Below are positions 24,301 through 39,300 of a stretch of 64,000 bases of DNA, one piece after another. The position numbers and the translations under genes were made by a program. This DNA comes from Mycteria americana (Eukaryota; Chordata; Aves; Ciconiiformes; Ciconiidae). The DNA is taken from contig NC_134368.1 in NCBI RefSeq assembly GCF_035582795.1, positions 17,501,001-17,565,000 of the forward strand. The letters run 5' to 3'. The notes beneath the pieces were generated by a model. It was not told the DNA's origin. It saw nothing but the letters and a program-made list of their open reading frames with translations, and did not search any database. Each line of letters starts with the position of its first letter. The first letter of the stretch is position 1.

Positions 24301-27300
24301 GATTCTGTGATTCTGTGATTCAGCTACAGAGGTAGCAAAGCATGTTTTCTGTTTACTCAGCATTATTTTTTGCAAGAGCACTTACAACCTACCAAGTACT
24401 GACTTCAGCTGAATTTAAGGCTTCATTAAAAATCCTGATGAGATACCTTCTGAATGCTAGGGGACAGCAAGGAACAGATCCAGCTTTGTCACTGCTCACA
24501 CCTTCTATAGAAAGCAAGTTTGCTATGGTGAGCAGGTTCTTTTCATTGTGCTATTGAGAAACAAACCTGCAAGGGCATGGGAGCAGATTAGTCACTTCAG
24601 TTTTATTCTGCTGCTTCTCAGGACAGCTACAGAACTGAATGAAAGCCAACCACTCCCAAAATAAGGCTGCTGTGAACTAAAATAGTACTGGTGACTTGTT
24701 GGCACTCAAACCGGGTTGAAGATCACCTCACAAAGTGTCAGCGGCATTTGGTCTGAGACATGGCAGGAGGCAAGAGAAACCTACTTTTTTAAATTTATCA
24801 TTAAATTATCTAAAGGCTTCAAAAAAAAAAGATCCGATCAAATGAACATAGCAGATTGTTTACCCAACAGGAAGCCATTAATCTTTATAGTAGTTTGAGG
24901 GAGAGGGAGCTGAAAAAAAGGCTTCTCCCTCTTCATCCCAATGTTGTATCAAGTTGACTAAGCTTTCTAAGAAAGATGAAAGTAAAATCTTAGTTTCATC
25001 ATGGCTTGTTTTGCAAAGCTGTTGATAAGTCATAGTTTCTGACTCACAGAAAACTTCTATTTCAAAGCTTGCTTTTTCACTCCCCAAACATGAAGAATAC
25101 CTGCTTGCTGAGGGACATAGCTTGAAATTAATCTGTGTTCTGCTGAACTGTCATGGAAAGTCACAGTGAGCGTGGGTCAGATACCGTCTGTCCCATTACG
25201 TATGTGCTACGTGAATGGCTGCATCTTTAGTGAATTTTAATGGTCATGGGATGTGTGGTGTATTTCATCCTACTCTGTTTAATTACTACAGTGCAAGCAG
25301 AGACCAGACAACAGTAAAATTAAGGCATGATTACAGGATTCCTTTAACTGCAATACAGTCAAGCCAGAAGCCTTGCAAGAAGAGATTAAGGGTTTACGCA
25401 AACTATTTTCAGTCTCTGAAGGTATCCCAGAAAGACCAAAGAAGTTAAAAGTCATCTTTTTTTTCTGTCTTTGTAACTTTGGTGTATTAGAAAACGTGTA
25501 ACAAAATGTCCTAGTTGAGCATTAAATTAGTGAAAGCATTTATGATTTATTACAATAACTTTTATTATCTTCAGTGAAAATATTTGTAAGGCATTATGGT
25601 AATTCTTAATTTCCACGTGCAAAAAAAATGTTCTCCATAAGGCTGATAATCTATTAGTAAGCTTTGTGACATTTTCTTTTCATAGTTTAGCTTTAATTTT
25701 TCAACCTTTAACCATTTAGTGCTGACCATTTGTAACTCAAGTCTTTGTATGCAAAGGCTCTCAGATTAACCGCCCAGAAGCCAGGAAGTGCAGTCTCAGC
25801 AGGGGGCTGAGGGCCCATGCAAGGTACTTAGCCAAGCACTGAGAAAATGCTTTCTTTCATATGAGGTGACTGTCCTTCTTGTCCTGTGGTTCCCCACCTT
25901 AGTCACTATTTAACTTCTGCATGAAATGAAATTGAGCTCTTACAGACATTAGTCTCCTTCATTAAACAGCCTAATGCTTAACTCTGCTGTGGATCACTAG
26001 AACCGATTCAAGCAGTTCTTCTGAAGGAAACAGGCAATCACAGGCTATCAAAGTGCATACACAGAAGAGTTCTTCATAGTGCATCTCTAGTTTTATATTT
26101 GGATGCTATTAAACTTACTGTTAATAAAACCAGATCTTACTGTTAATAAATTTCAGGTATCTTAAGCTTTTGTATCATTGTCCATCTCCAGAGTCTCCAA
26201 GCGTACAGCCTTTAGAAGGCACCTTTGTCTTCCTATCAAGTTTCCTGTTAAAAAATACAGAATTTGTATTCCAATACTAAGGATTTTGTTCTCTTTTAGG
26301 ATCGAAATAGAATGTATGACAGTCTGAATATGCACTCTTTGGAAAACTCCCTTATTGACATTATGAGAGCAGAGCATGATCCACTTAAAGGTATGTTATT
26401 ATGCTAAATAAAGAAAAAAGGGTCATCCATTCTGCATATTTGAATTAATACTGATTGCTAATTTAGATTCTAGGTTCATATTAAAATAGAAAATGAATTA
26501 TTTTCTCAACTTACATGAAAGGTCAATCTCAAGCTGTATTTTATTGAAAACATTGTTTTACAGTTATTTAAAACTTAAGCTTTAGTATCTTCATAGGTTT
26601 TTCTCCCTCTCCCCTCCATCCTTCCCTCCTTTCCCCCAAGAAATTCATAGTTAGTTTTATTTGAAATTTACTTGTCTGCTGTCAGAAATTCTGCCTCAGT
26701 TTGGGAAGACACACTGTTCTGTTAGAGGTAGCGAAAAGAGGGTGGGAGGGGAATCAAACTGCTGCCAGTGTTAGCCAGTTAATTTTCCCTTTCTTTGCAG
26801 TGGAAGCTGAAAAGAAAATTAAGTCCACTGATAAATTCAGTTTTCGTAATTTCAAATATTTTTGCAAAGCTCCTGGAGGATAATAATGCATCTAATTGTC
26901 CAGTTTCTGTTTGTCTGAAGAAGTCCAGAAGTACACTTGGCTTTAGAATGCTGGTTCCTCTTACCCTTCTGGGCTCTGTTCAAATCATTTGGCCACAGCA
27001 GTAAGCATATAGCTAATATTTGTGGGCTTCAATTTTAACTCTTCTATTCACTATACATTAGCTCACTCTTTTGAATTCTGTTTTTCCATACTTATTCTCA
27101 GGTGGTGTTTTCCATTGAACTTTGGAGCAGGGAGTCCAAGCCATTTTATTTGGCCTGATCAAATGTTACTTCATTTGTGGTGTTATAATTAGACTAACAC
27201 AATCTAACTTTAAAATTATCCAAGACTTCAGGCTTGCTTTGCATTACGCCATTAAGTCTCAGTATTGTAGCAATCGAAAAAATTAAAAAATAAAAAAAAT

Positions 27301-30300
27301 ATTTCTGTCTTTTTATATCGTTATTTACTCCCGTCCATTCTCCATTTCTAGAGGCTCCTAGACTTAATATATATTACATTAGCACATAAGGGCCTGTGTT
27401 CTTCTAATTTGAAAGATACTTTGCTAGAGTCTGCTCGTGGTTCTCTTAAGATCTGTAATCAATTGGAAGACCTGTAGTATTCAGATAGCATGCAATAGTA
27501 TTGTAAGTTTTACAATGTAAAGCCAAAAGTTTGGGGTTTTTTTTTCAAGCTGAAAATCTCTACAAAGCATCAGTAAGTAGGTAGCATTTAGTTAGCCAGT
27601 TAATTTTCCTCCTTTTTGGAGTGGAAGCTGAAGTTAAATTTTCTTAGATGTTCTTAAATCTGATCTCTGGTTTCTTACTGCCTATAGAGAATTAATTCCG
27701 GTTTTAACATTTTGATCATTTAAGTCCATTATTAAATTCAGTTTCTGTCTATTCTGCATGTTTACAAAACATTACTAAGTAACACAAGGGGGTTGAAACC
27801 TGTGAACAGTTAGCCCAGTGGTAAGTGCTGTGGACTAGAAGCATGTGCATGTCATCAAAAGACAAGGTAACTACTTCGATCATCCCTGTTTCAAAGCATT
27901 TTTGCTTCAATTTGCCACACTCAGGTGGTGACTAATATTTCTTTGGTTATCTGAACCCAAACCTACCATCAGGAAGGATATTAAAAAGTAAAGCTACTGT
28001 TAGGCATAAAATTAGAGAATGCAGATCTTCTATTGCAATATACTGTCATTGGCACCTCTCACATTCCTGAAAACCAATCGGTTTCTTCACTTTTTTTCTA
28101 TGCACGATGACAGGACAAATGGAAGTGGTTGCTCTGTTCCCCCTGCCATCTTGCTGTTTTCATTTTGGCTTTATAATGCAGAATAGTTTCAGAGGCACAG
28201 CGAGCACAGAAAAGATCCATTTTTATTTTTATTAATCTCTTCATATTTCATTATGATACAATAAATGAAAATTATGTATTTCCAATAATAATTTTTCAGC
28301 GAGAATAAGACAAGACAAAGCTTTAAGATGTTAAAGTGAATTGGGTTCATACATATAGATACTTTTGGAAAACTCAGTAATGTTTCCATAGTTATTCCGT
28401 GCTTTCTAGGGACATGAGTATATGGTTTCAGTCTACAGTTAAGAGATTTTTTTTTTTAACAGTTTCACCATCATTCTCTTGCAGTGAAAATTCTGCTAAG
28501 TTTTATGTTTGAACTAAAACAGATGGAAGCCATAGGTAGTGATGAATTCAAAGGAAATCCATTTTTTTGTTCAAGTGCCAGAGAACAATGCACACGCCAA
28601 CTGAATTTAAATAGAGTAATTGTGTGCTGTTATTTAAATGGGTTGATTAAGATTTTTTTTTTTCTCTTTGGAAGTTATTATTTCAGCTGAAACAGCTACA
28701 TTATTAACAGTAAGACACGAGAAATGTTCCTTACTGACTGAAAATGGGAAGAAGACATCACATCCTAGAATAGCCTTTTAGTTCCTCTCTACCCCTCTTC
28801 TGTTTAGTCACCATTAGTTGGCATTTCTGTAATTTCCTAGCAACTTTAACTTTTTTTTTTTTTCTGCAAACCGTGAAACACTAATTTCGTTATTTCAGTC
28901 TCTGTGGCCTTTTCACCACAGAAAATCTGACATTTACTTAAGAACCCATCATATTTGCTTGCAGAATGCACAGGATTAAGAATATTATTGTTATTTATGT
29001 GTTGTTTTTATTAATATATAACATACTTTGTTGCAACTAGAGAGTATTTTTATGACAAGTTTTTAAGTAAATCTAAGCACACTAAAACAATGCATCTTTT
29101 ATGTCTGACCACAGCAGTAAAATGAAAGTCCCTGGAATTTTAAGCACGTGTTTCAGATTTAGCTGCTTACAATATCTGGAGTATGACTAAGCATCTTGTC
29201 TCAGATTTTGCACAATGCAGAACAGACACTGTGTGTACTAGCTCACAGCTTTAAGTTTTGCATTTCAAGATCCATTTTAGAAGGAAGTAAAATTTCACCA
29301 CTTTTGCTTTCATGAACTTGAAAAAACTTTATTTCAAATATGATTCACTGAAAGCTAAATTTATGCCTGCCAAAAAATTGTTTATAGAGGCATAGTTTCA
29401 GCTTCACTCAGACAAAGTATAGTCATTACTACAGACATGGTCAGAAGAAAGAAGTAGTTTTTAGCTTTCAGTAAGACGTTTTTTCAAGGTAGGTTCATAG
29501 GGAATAGATGCTTGACTTCACTAGTCATTGCAGCAGAAATACTGATCATATTAAAACTAACCTTTCCCATGCAACTTTCTTGAAATGTATTTCATAATAA
29601 GACATTAAGTAATGTTTAAGATTACCCCATCCAATCAATGGAATATAAACTGAAGTTAAAATAATAAAAGTTAAAATAAATTAATTCATTTTTACATCAT
29701 TGTTCTTAAATACCCTTTCTATTCTTCTAATAGCCCTTAAAACTATTTTGAGACAAGAATTACAATATTGATAGCCTGAAATACATGGGAATTGGTAGTA
29801 TAACTTTTCCAGACATACCTCTTGTGTACTTTCATTTTTTTTCCCTTCTCCTCCCCCAAATACTAATGCTTCTTGATGTCAAGATGTAGAAAACGTGGAT
29901 TCTAGACATTTCAGAAACAGAAAAGCCAATACATTTGGGCTAAAACAGATTATGGAAAAAACTTAGAAGAAATGGTTATATTTTGCATGGAATATGTATT
30001 AGAATTGAGGAGCAGGTGATTTAATGGAATTTATTATCTACTGTTTTAAACATCTTCCTGGTAAAGACTATGGTATTTTCCATGTAATTTAAGGGCTTGT
30101 CTTTTGTAAGGCAAGAGTATTGATACTGTACTCAATTTACAATTAATTTCTGTTTCCTGACCAACTATCTTATAGCTCTGCAAGCTAGATGTAAGATAGT
30201 ACTGAACTTCAATTAGCCATAGCTATATTAGCAGGAGTAACAAGAAGGCATATTAGCTTTATGTTGAATTTTTCTTCTGTTTCTTTGTGAGGGGCAAAAC

Positions 30301-33300
30301 AAAATTTTTAGGAAAGTTACACAAATACATTTTTTGTATAGCTAGTAATAAATAATAAAAGTAAAACACTATTATTTGGCTTCTCTGTGGGGAAAAATAA
30401 CTTGATGCACTTAGAGGTCTGTCTTGCTTTTTCTTGGTTTTATTTTCCTTTTAGATTGGTTTAGTTGAGCTTTTCAGCTCAAATCAAAAGACATCTTTTA
30501 AAAGCGACATGCTGGCACATGCTCAGTGAAGTAAAAAGAAAAGCATTGGTGACTCAGCAACACAGTAGAGAACATTTTCTTTCTTTGCATGTGGTAACTT
30601 TTGTTTTCAAAGAAATTAGTTTTATATTTTGTGTTATGAAGCTCTAAGGTTTAAAGTTATGCAATTGCTTCCTAGAGTAATTCAAATTGCGCTCAGAAAA
30701 GAGTTTCTGAGGATGAACAACAAAAATATGGAAGGAAAAACTTCACTCTTAGTCATATAAACGGCTTTGAAATTGTGCATACAGTTTGTTTCCTCTTTCT
30801 GTCATAGAAACTTTTTATGATTCAAGAATATATTTAAGACTGATAGACTGACTTGCCTAAATAGATTGACTATCAGAGTCAACACATTTGGCCTCATTAT
30901 GACTTGCATAGTTCTTACACAAGCGTTTGAAAGTGTAGTATCTAGGCTTTCTGTACCTAGGTGTTGTCCAAACATGGTTTTGTGCTGTTGTCTTAACTAC
31001 GTTGATGCAAAAACTGAGCGTTCTGAAACTGCTGCAATCCTCAGCCATTCACTGGTCTGTTAAAGTAGTTTGGGAAAAGCTTAACTTGGAAGCATTTTCT
31101 CTTCTAGTCAGGAGATCTCTTGAAAAAGAGGGGGGGAGTAGACATGAAATATCAAACTTGTGAAGCTGTGAGTCAGCAATGTTTAAAGCAGTCGTTATAC
31201 TTAAATCTATCCCAAATATTTTAAGATAAGGGGATTCCTCCAACAGTTTAGTTAAATAGGAATAGAAAGTATGCATTTCCAAAAGGAGATACGAATTTGT
31301 CTTAAAATGAGAAGTGAGTAAGCACAACTACATCTGTATGCTCAGAAGCAGCTTACAAAAAAATTTAGATTTCCATTGCCCATATTAGTAACATGAGATT
31401 ACAGAAATATAGCTAAAACTAAGTTTGTTACTCTTTCCGCATGGTTTGGATTAGCAAGATTTTTAACTGGATTTAGCAGATAAACTGGCCCACCAAAAGT
31501 TTTTTTATTTTTTTCTGTCCTTACAGAAGAATACATTGTGAGAAATACACACCCAGCAGTTCTGCTAACTTTAATCACAGTTACATATGGAAGAGGTGTC
31601 TAAATTTAATACAACTCTAGTTGCATAAGAAATGTCAAACATACCTGCTTCTCCTTGGCAATACTATTTTGAATTTAGCCAAGATACATCAGAATTATGA
31701 ATTAGTGGTAACACGATGAAGTTGCAAGTTCAGGTTTGCACAGAGAAAGTTTCTATAACATGATACTTTATGATACAGTACTGTAATATTAGGCATTGTA
31801 TTAGTTCCAGACAGCAGCACGTTAGTAATTTTGGATGCTGTAGAGCTAAGTTCTGTAGAGTCAGTGAAGTGATTACTTGTCATTTATCAGGAATGGAATA
31901 CGTCTATTATTTAAATATTAGATATTCTCTAAATAATTTGTAGTTGATTTTAAACTAGTAAAGCATCTTTATATATTATTAAAACTTCTTTTTTTTAAGC
32001 AGGCAGAGGCCACTGGAATCACTAGAATATCTATTGAACACTTTATATGGTTCTAGATTACTGACATTGAAGTAGGATGGGATTATATAGGATTTGTGGT
32101 AAGGGCAGTTCTTAAAATGGTATGTTTTTTTTTTAAATGCTTTGAAGAACATGCAGTGAAAATAGCTGACTAGAAAGAAATAAGTGATAGAAGCACGTGA
32201 GTTGTTACAAGATGGTGCTCCCATCTTCTGTATTTTATATACTGATATTTTAAGTGAGGTTTAATATTGTATATGTCCATTTAACTAGAATAATCTCTTA
32301 AAAAATAGTGTAATCTGAGCTCTGTATAAGACTGGTCTTGCACCCGGTTCCATGCCTGAAGTGTTCTGAATTTATGTATATCATTAAATTCAGGTGGACA
32401 CCCTAGAAACACTGCATTTTGCTTCGACAGATTAATCTGAGGGATAAGAACCTAAGTTAATGTATCAAATAGCAGTGTTTGTATTTTGAAAAAGTAAGCA
32501 AACCTTCTATGTTAAAAATGTTTTTAAGGTTGTAAGTCCGAATACTAAACAAGGTAGTACACACAAGTATTAAGTTCACCAGAATGCAATAATACAAAGT
32601 ACGATTTCATTGAAATAACCATGTAAATAAGACATAAAAGAAGTATCAGTACAGCTGTACATGTACTGAATACTGTGTTACTCATTTTCCTTTCTAACCC
32701 TCAAATAATTCATTATCTGAGCTAGCAAATTCATCTCCATAACACAGGAAGATTAGCTCTCTTTGCGTTTGTGTGATTCGTAGGTTTTACGCTGCAGTAT
32801 TGGGCCCAGCTCCTTAGTGTGCACTTTCTCCCCGCTACTTAATGAGGAGTGCTTTATTATTTCAACTTTTTCAGCTTGGCACCTATGTTTCAGGTGCAGC
32901 TTATTTGTGAAGCTATAGGGAAAAAAGGCAAAAGAATGCAAAACCAGAGCTGTAAACCCAGAATTTACTATCTTCTGAAACAGTTTTCCTCTCTAGGTGT
33001 TGACACTGATGGGCTTCTCTTTCCTGCTGGGCCTTAAATCTGACCTCTTTTTCTGTAGTAATTACAGAAATAAATGTATCTTTTGTCTCCCTTGCTGAAT
33101 AAGAAAAGAAGATAAATGTATACAGATAGGGAGAAAGACTGTCACCACAGACTCGAGGAGCTTCAAGATGAGATAATCATTTCTCACAAATTCTATTGTT
33201 ATTCTAGAAAGATAAAGCATTCTGATTTGCAAGAAATAGCTCATATTATTGCAAGTATTTCTATAGGACCATATATAAACATGATGGTGACAGTAAATAA

Positions 33301-36300
33301 TCTTGTAAAATCCTTGCTGTTAGGCAAATTAATATTACCTTTATAGACCAAAGAACTAAGCAGTAAAGCAAAGTGACTTGTTATACACCAGGCTGAGCAA
33401 ACCAGTGGCAGCTCCCAGATTGCAATTTAAGGATGCCTTGTTCCTAATTATTTTCCTGTTATACCAGCATGCATTGCTAGAAGGGTGGGATATTTATGGT
33501 TCCAAGAAACATTAGGTATAGCTGTAAATGTTCAGCATGACAGAAAAAATGGCTTGTATGTTAACACTGGACATCTTGAAGATAAGGAACACAAAGACAG
33601 AGGCTCCTACAAAGATTTTTGTTTAGTGTCTTGCCTAAGCCTGCTCAAAAATTCTGTAGAAGTTAGAGAAGACAGCAGAGTCCTTTTGGGTGGCATTCAT
33701 CTGCCCTTTTCCACGAGGCTGTCCTTGCCCTTCACTGCTTTCTCCACACTTTCAAATTCCAAAGCAAATACTTCCTACCTAATCTGCAGGTTCTGATGCC
33801 ATCCATTCTTGTAATAATGAAATCTGTGGGAAGAGAAATAGTACGTGGCTGTATAAAAATATTTTTGCCACAATGCCAGTAAATAATAAGGCTGAATAAA
33901 ATATCCTAAATGGTCTTAGTCTTGCTATTTTGAAGTTTTGAGTGTAAGAGTTCATAATGTATATTTTTTTCTGTATTTTTTGGTAGAAAATTATCATGTT
34001 GGTTTGCTAAAGGGGAAGAGCAAAACTTAAACCCTATTACTTACAGATTTTCAGAAAAAAGGTTTTTTATTTAACCCCAAAGGTGCCCTTGGGATACAGA
34101 ACTACTATTTCGAGAAATTTCCAGTCTTGCTGCTAATCACATGGGTTTACCAACAGTAGGGGGGGAAAAAAGCCAAGTGTATGATAGCAATTGTTAGACA
34201 ACCTTAATATATGAATGCTGATTTGGTTTTCTTTCTTTTTTTTCCTTTTTTTCTCTGTGTTTCTTTTTAGAAAGAGTGAGCCTTATTAGGGTATGACTGT
34301 CTTACTAATACTTACACACATCTTGCAAGCCAACTGCACATATATTCCCTTTAAACCTGTGTGAGTTCTAAACACCCATTAATTCCAGACTGGATTCTTC
34401 TTTATGCCTCCACAAACATTCTCGTTTCCTCCAGAAGATTTAGATGTTTAAGTTACAGTATTTTTTTTATATATGCTTATGGATTATAAGCAAGCAAGTA
34501 TGTTTGAATAGCAAGATAGATGGAAATGTAGTTTTTTGCACATTGAAGCACACTTTTTCCAAACACAGTGGCTATTGTAAATGTCTCTCTAGGCCAGTGT
34601 GCACTACTGGTATGTTTGCAGCTTCCTGTAAACAGAAAACATCTCCCTTAATAAAAAGGAGTTTGTAGTGAACAGACACTTTAGCTGTGCATTTTAAACC
34701 ATTCATTTAACTATTAAAGTATAATATGCCACCAATGTAGTAAAATGCAATACTTGAAAAATTCTAATGTCAGGATAGGAGGTTTTAATGTAATTTTTAT
34801 TCAATATAAAATGTTGAAAATGTTATCTATCATATTCTTTAATTTTGTTAATTCTGTAGATAAACCAATACTCTAGTTTTGCCAGACTTACTGAAAAATA
34901 TTACATACAATGGTTATATGTGATACACCAAGATACAGTCATAAATTGGTTAATAAAATTTTAATGCCTTAATTCCTGTTAACATGATTTTTCTTAAATT
35001 GATTCAGTAGAGAAGCACTAAACTGTAGAAATGCCACTCTGTTAAGCAATGTGCATAGTACAGTTATTCACAGTGACTATGAAAGAGAAGACTAAAGCAG
35101 TCAGCACTATTTCTGGGTGTCATGAAACAAAAAGTGGCTTTATCCTATTGGAGCTGATCCCAAAGCACATTGCAGATCTTATGACCAGAGAATTAAGGTT
35201 AAGAAGTTTGTTCTTGTCAGCTTTAACTTGGGTCAAGGGTATTGTTGGTTAATGTGCTTGGAGTTAAATATTAGCTCTTTATTTCCCTTAGGCAAACTGG
35301 AAATATAGTTTATATTTAAATTCTAAGCAGTGATTTTTCATTATTTTTTCTAGCATAATAGCTAAAACCTCTGCATTTGTATTGTTTTGTTCTTTGGTTT
35401 TTGTTTTCTTTTAAGGTCGCTTGAGTTATCCACATCCAGGGACTGACAATCTTCTGATGTTAAATGGTAAGAGCTAATCTTATAACAGTTTCTAATTATC
35501 TCTAGCTTAGCTTAAGTCTGACATGTTGGTATAAAATTATACTATTATATTCTGTTCTTGAATTACTTGCCTCTAGTCTTCAACACTGATGGGACTGTTG
35601 CCATTTTTCAGAGTTGAATGGCAAGGACTAATCTTGCAACAGCCTTTCATTATATCTAGCTTATTTGAAATCTGAAATGCTTGTAATGATGCACTATTCT
35701 TTTTTGTTCTCAAACAAACCAGTGGTATGCTCTCCAAAGATCTGCTAGAAATCTATTATACAGAAACAGGAATTAGAAAAATAAGAAGGCCAGAAAGGCA
35801 TGTTTTTCTATCTTGTGTAAATAAAGGGTGAACTAGATACTTTCTATTACACTTAAGTGAAATAACATTTTATTTTTGTTGGGTTTTTTGGAACTGGCTT
35901 TGTCAAATATGTTTCTAACTGTGAAATATGCTGAAGTAGGAGTTCATGTTCACGATCCTCTCCCAGTAGGTCAAACTTCATGAACATCTGCTACTCAGTG
36001 AAGGCATGAACTTTAGCCTTTGTTCAAGGCTAAAGAAGGAAGCAGAGCTTGGTAATCCATCTAAGTCAATAATAAATCAGGGGGTTTGCACACAAATGTT
36101 TTCTACATTGGGAAAAATTAGAGCTATAATGCCACAGCTTCTCCAGATTAGAAGACATGGAAGCTGTTGTACACAAAGCAACTACACTTTTGTCATTGAC
36201 TTGATGGGTCTAAACGTTACCAGTAAAGACCTAATTATTAAAAAATACAGTCAGAATAGTTATTTCAGGTTTGTGGTTCTGTGGAGCTCTTTTTTTTTTA

Positions 36301-39300
36301 ATTGCCTTACCCTTCTTCAGTCATTTACACTTGTGCAAATGGATATAAAATGTAAAAAATATCTAATCTCCCTTGTGTAACACTGAGTAAATGTTTAAAA
36401 TTTTAAGGAAATTCAGGTTTAGCTTTATACCTAGTAAAGAAAGTATTGCACAACCAACATTTGAAGAATTAGGTCCTTTGATATTGAACAGTTCTTTAAG
36501 ATAATGGAGTATCTTGAAAAGTGAAAATAGCTACTTAACTATTGAAATAAAATTAGTGTTTAGCCCACACAGGCCATAAGCCTGATTCCTGTACATTGAA
36601 TATCGATGTGCTTGATGTTACAACATTTACAACAGTTAACTTTCTGTATTTAACTGCAACTGTAAGACCTATTCTGCAAGCTGGTTTGTTCAGGCAGTGT
36701 ATGTGCAATTGTCATTATCTGCTGATTTATAATGAAGTGTTAGATGGGAAGGTATTAAAAACTAAGCAATCTTATGAGCAACTGTGAAATATTTCAATGC
36801 AATCAGTGTAAAAAATTCATATCATTTTAATTCGTTTGGTTTAGTACTTAGAATGGTGAGCTTCTCTTTTTATAGTTCTGCATGCTAAAAGCACATGGGA
36901 AGCATTGTTACTCTATGGAATATCTAGGAAGAAAGATTTTTGCTATTATCATGGACATTGGAAAAATGCATCTCAGTGGTACCAGTCTATCCTGAAAACC
37001 TTACCACAGAGCTAGAATATGCACTGAAGAGTATCTTGTTTGTTATTAATGCTGGTGGAGTTTCTACTGTAGTTTGGAAGTTAGCACTTAATGTGACTGT
37101 TGTCCTCTTTAAAAGCTGCAATATTATTTCCAACCTTCAATAGGTGACATAATAACAAATTGAGTTAGGTGTTGCAGCACCTAAAAGACAGGTGCTGCAA
37201 CACCTGATGTTTAGGTGTGCCCTTTAGAATTTAATTCAGAGCCTTGGTTTAGACACCTAAGCTCTCTACCATGTCCCTGGAGAGTCTGGTGTTCAGAGCC
37301 ACCTCAGGTTGGAGCATCTGAACTGCAGCTCCTTACAGCTTGAGAACAGAAGCACTGCGAACAGCTTCTGGGAAGCTCCAGCTGCTCAGACTCTGCACAA
37401 CCTTTCTTTCTTAGCAAGAATTGAGGGCATTCCTCCAAATGTGTGGTAATGAGAATTACAGCTTGAACTCTTGCTGATAAAGTTGTAGACTTCAGTTTCC
37501 TTCTCTGCTTAAGTGGATTCAAGCTAACATTTCCCTGTATCCCTGTAATTGGTGCCTTGAAGGGAAGGATAGGGAAGAGGAGAGATGGTAATCCAGAGAC
37601 TCACATTTGTCCCTTACTTTCTCATTAAGTGTTGTAGTCACTACAAGGAGGAGCAGAAATACCAGACCTTCATGAAAGAAAAGCAGCAATGTTTTTAAGG
37701 ATCCTGGGCCCATCTACGTGTGCACTAATACTTAACGCTAGATCATGACCCTCACTGCATTTTAGTTGGCTTGATTTCAGTGGATTGGTGTCTCTGGATC
37801 CCAGTAAGGTTCTGACATGAGCCAGTATGGAATTCCTTAACCCTTTTAAGACTAAGCACTTCTAGATAAAACTTATTTTTAGCTAGTTTTTCCTCTTCTT
37901 AAATGATGGGTCTTCTCCAGCTCATTTAAAGTGTACTTACTGAACTGTACCTAATATTAATATTTACAGTTTTCATTATTTAAATTAATGAAATGAACCA
38001 AAGGAAAGCTGATTTATGTGTTTTAATAAATTATATATCTGATAATTACCTATCTGTTTCAGCTCAGGCTGTAAAAAAAGCAGTGCATTTTTAATGACTG
38101 TTATCACTCAAAAGTCAAAAAAGATACTTTGGAATGGGTTTACCTGAGTACATCTTTAATTGTCGACTTAGAACCTTTCTGTAGCAAGTAATAATTCAAG
38201 AGTCCAATTTGTTGGGGTGTAGGGTATTTTTTCCCCATTATAGGGTTCCCCTCCTTTTATAGTTTTAATGCATTGAATTTTTTTAATGGCTATTCAAACA
38301 TAATTCACCATCTGATTAATTTAGCAAGGGACTATTAGACTTTCCATTTTAAAGGTGCTATAGCTGGTTGTGGTTCTAAAAAAGGTGTTTTACTTCAAAC
38401 AGAAGTTATTAAACTTCCTGTACAGGAATTGCTAAAAGAGTTTCTGTAGTCTGTTGGGCATGCCAAACTTGAATGGTCATAACAATCTCTTTCAGCCTTA
38501 AAATCTATAAAGATGTGATTTCTAAAGGAATCTTAATAGAATTTAGGCACCCAAATCCAATAGAATAAAATGGGAATTAGGCACCTACCTCCTTCAGTCT
38601 AGACTCTTGGGAAATTTTTGCCATAATTGTTTATGGATCTCTTTAAATAAGTATTAATGAAAAAGGTTTCATTACTTCACTGTCACCATTTGAACATTAC
38701 ATCAGGAATGTTAGTGACAAATAGTATTTTATCTTACATTCTATCACAAATTTTGTAGTTATCTTTAAATATAGGAAGCTTGCCTACTAGTTTTTCCTGT
38801 TATACAACATAGTATTTTGAATTCAGCTCAGTCATTCAGTTGAGTTATGTAAATATGTACATATTTGATCTCTGGTATATATTTGAAAGAACGTGTCTGA
38901 ATAAAATAGAAATTATGCATTTACTATCTGTGTGAGCATTGCTCACAATGTACGAAGTTATATTGTCTTGATGTTAGATAAACATGCACAAAAAGTTTAT
39001 TTACTTCTGTCTCATTTCTCTCTCTGAGCTGATTTAAGTTGCAGAAAGGGGGTATTAATTTTTTTGACAGGTTTAAGCCTTATTAGTATGCAACTTCAGG
39101 GATATAGAAACAGCAGGGTTTAACTATAAGGGAATGTCTTTGTTGTATATACAGCACTCTTAATGTTGGAAGGTTCCAACATTATTTGACTTCATTTTTA
39201 TTAGGTATCATTATACTTCCGGCATGTGTTGCCTTATTTATATTTTCTAGAATAAAAGTGTATCTCCTGTACTTTCTCACTCATTTGAAATCTTTCAGAG

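Larger units (their letters stand above)
15422..26299 (+). other. CPEB2: CPEB2 intron 2 (10.9 kb)
   Basis: Begins gtaagg, ends gttctcttttag. It holds a T22 run (17301-17322), degenerate old repeats, a long inverted repeat (22884-23068) and a CR1 tail (24236-24321). The short frames in it lack codon bias, plausible splice sites or recognisable domains, and I see no gene. Confidence 0.9.
26391..35415 (+). other. CPEB2: CPEB2 intron 3 (9.0 kb)
   Basis: Begins gtatgt, ends ttttcttttaag. It contains a two-copy diverged repeat (26770-26850 and 27591-27750). I found no convincing extra exon. CPEB3 has an additional cassette at this junction, and I looked for an equivalent MWRN-type segment without success. 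The remainder is unremarkable AT-rich sequence. Confidence 0.85.

Noticed and set aside
26801-26882. Possible extra exon after tctttgcag in intron 3
   Set aside because: The acceptor is good, but the reading frame gives Lys/Phe-rich sequence with stops, there is no clear donor, and it does not resemble the cassette known in CPEB3.
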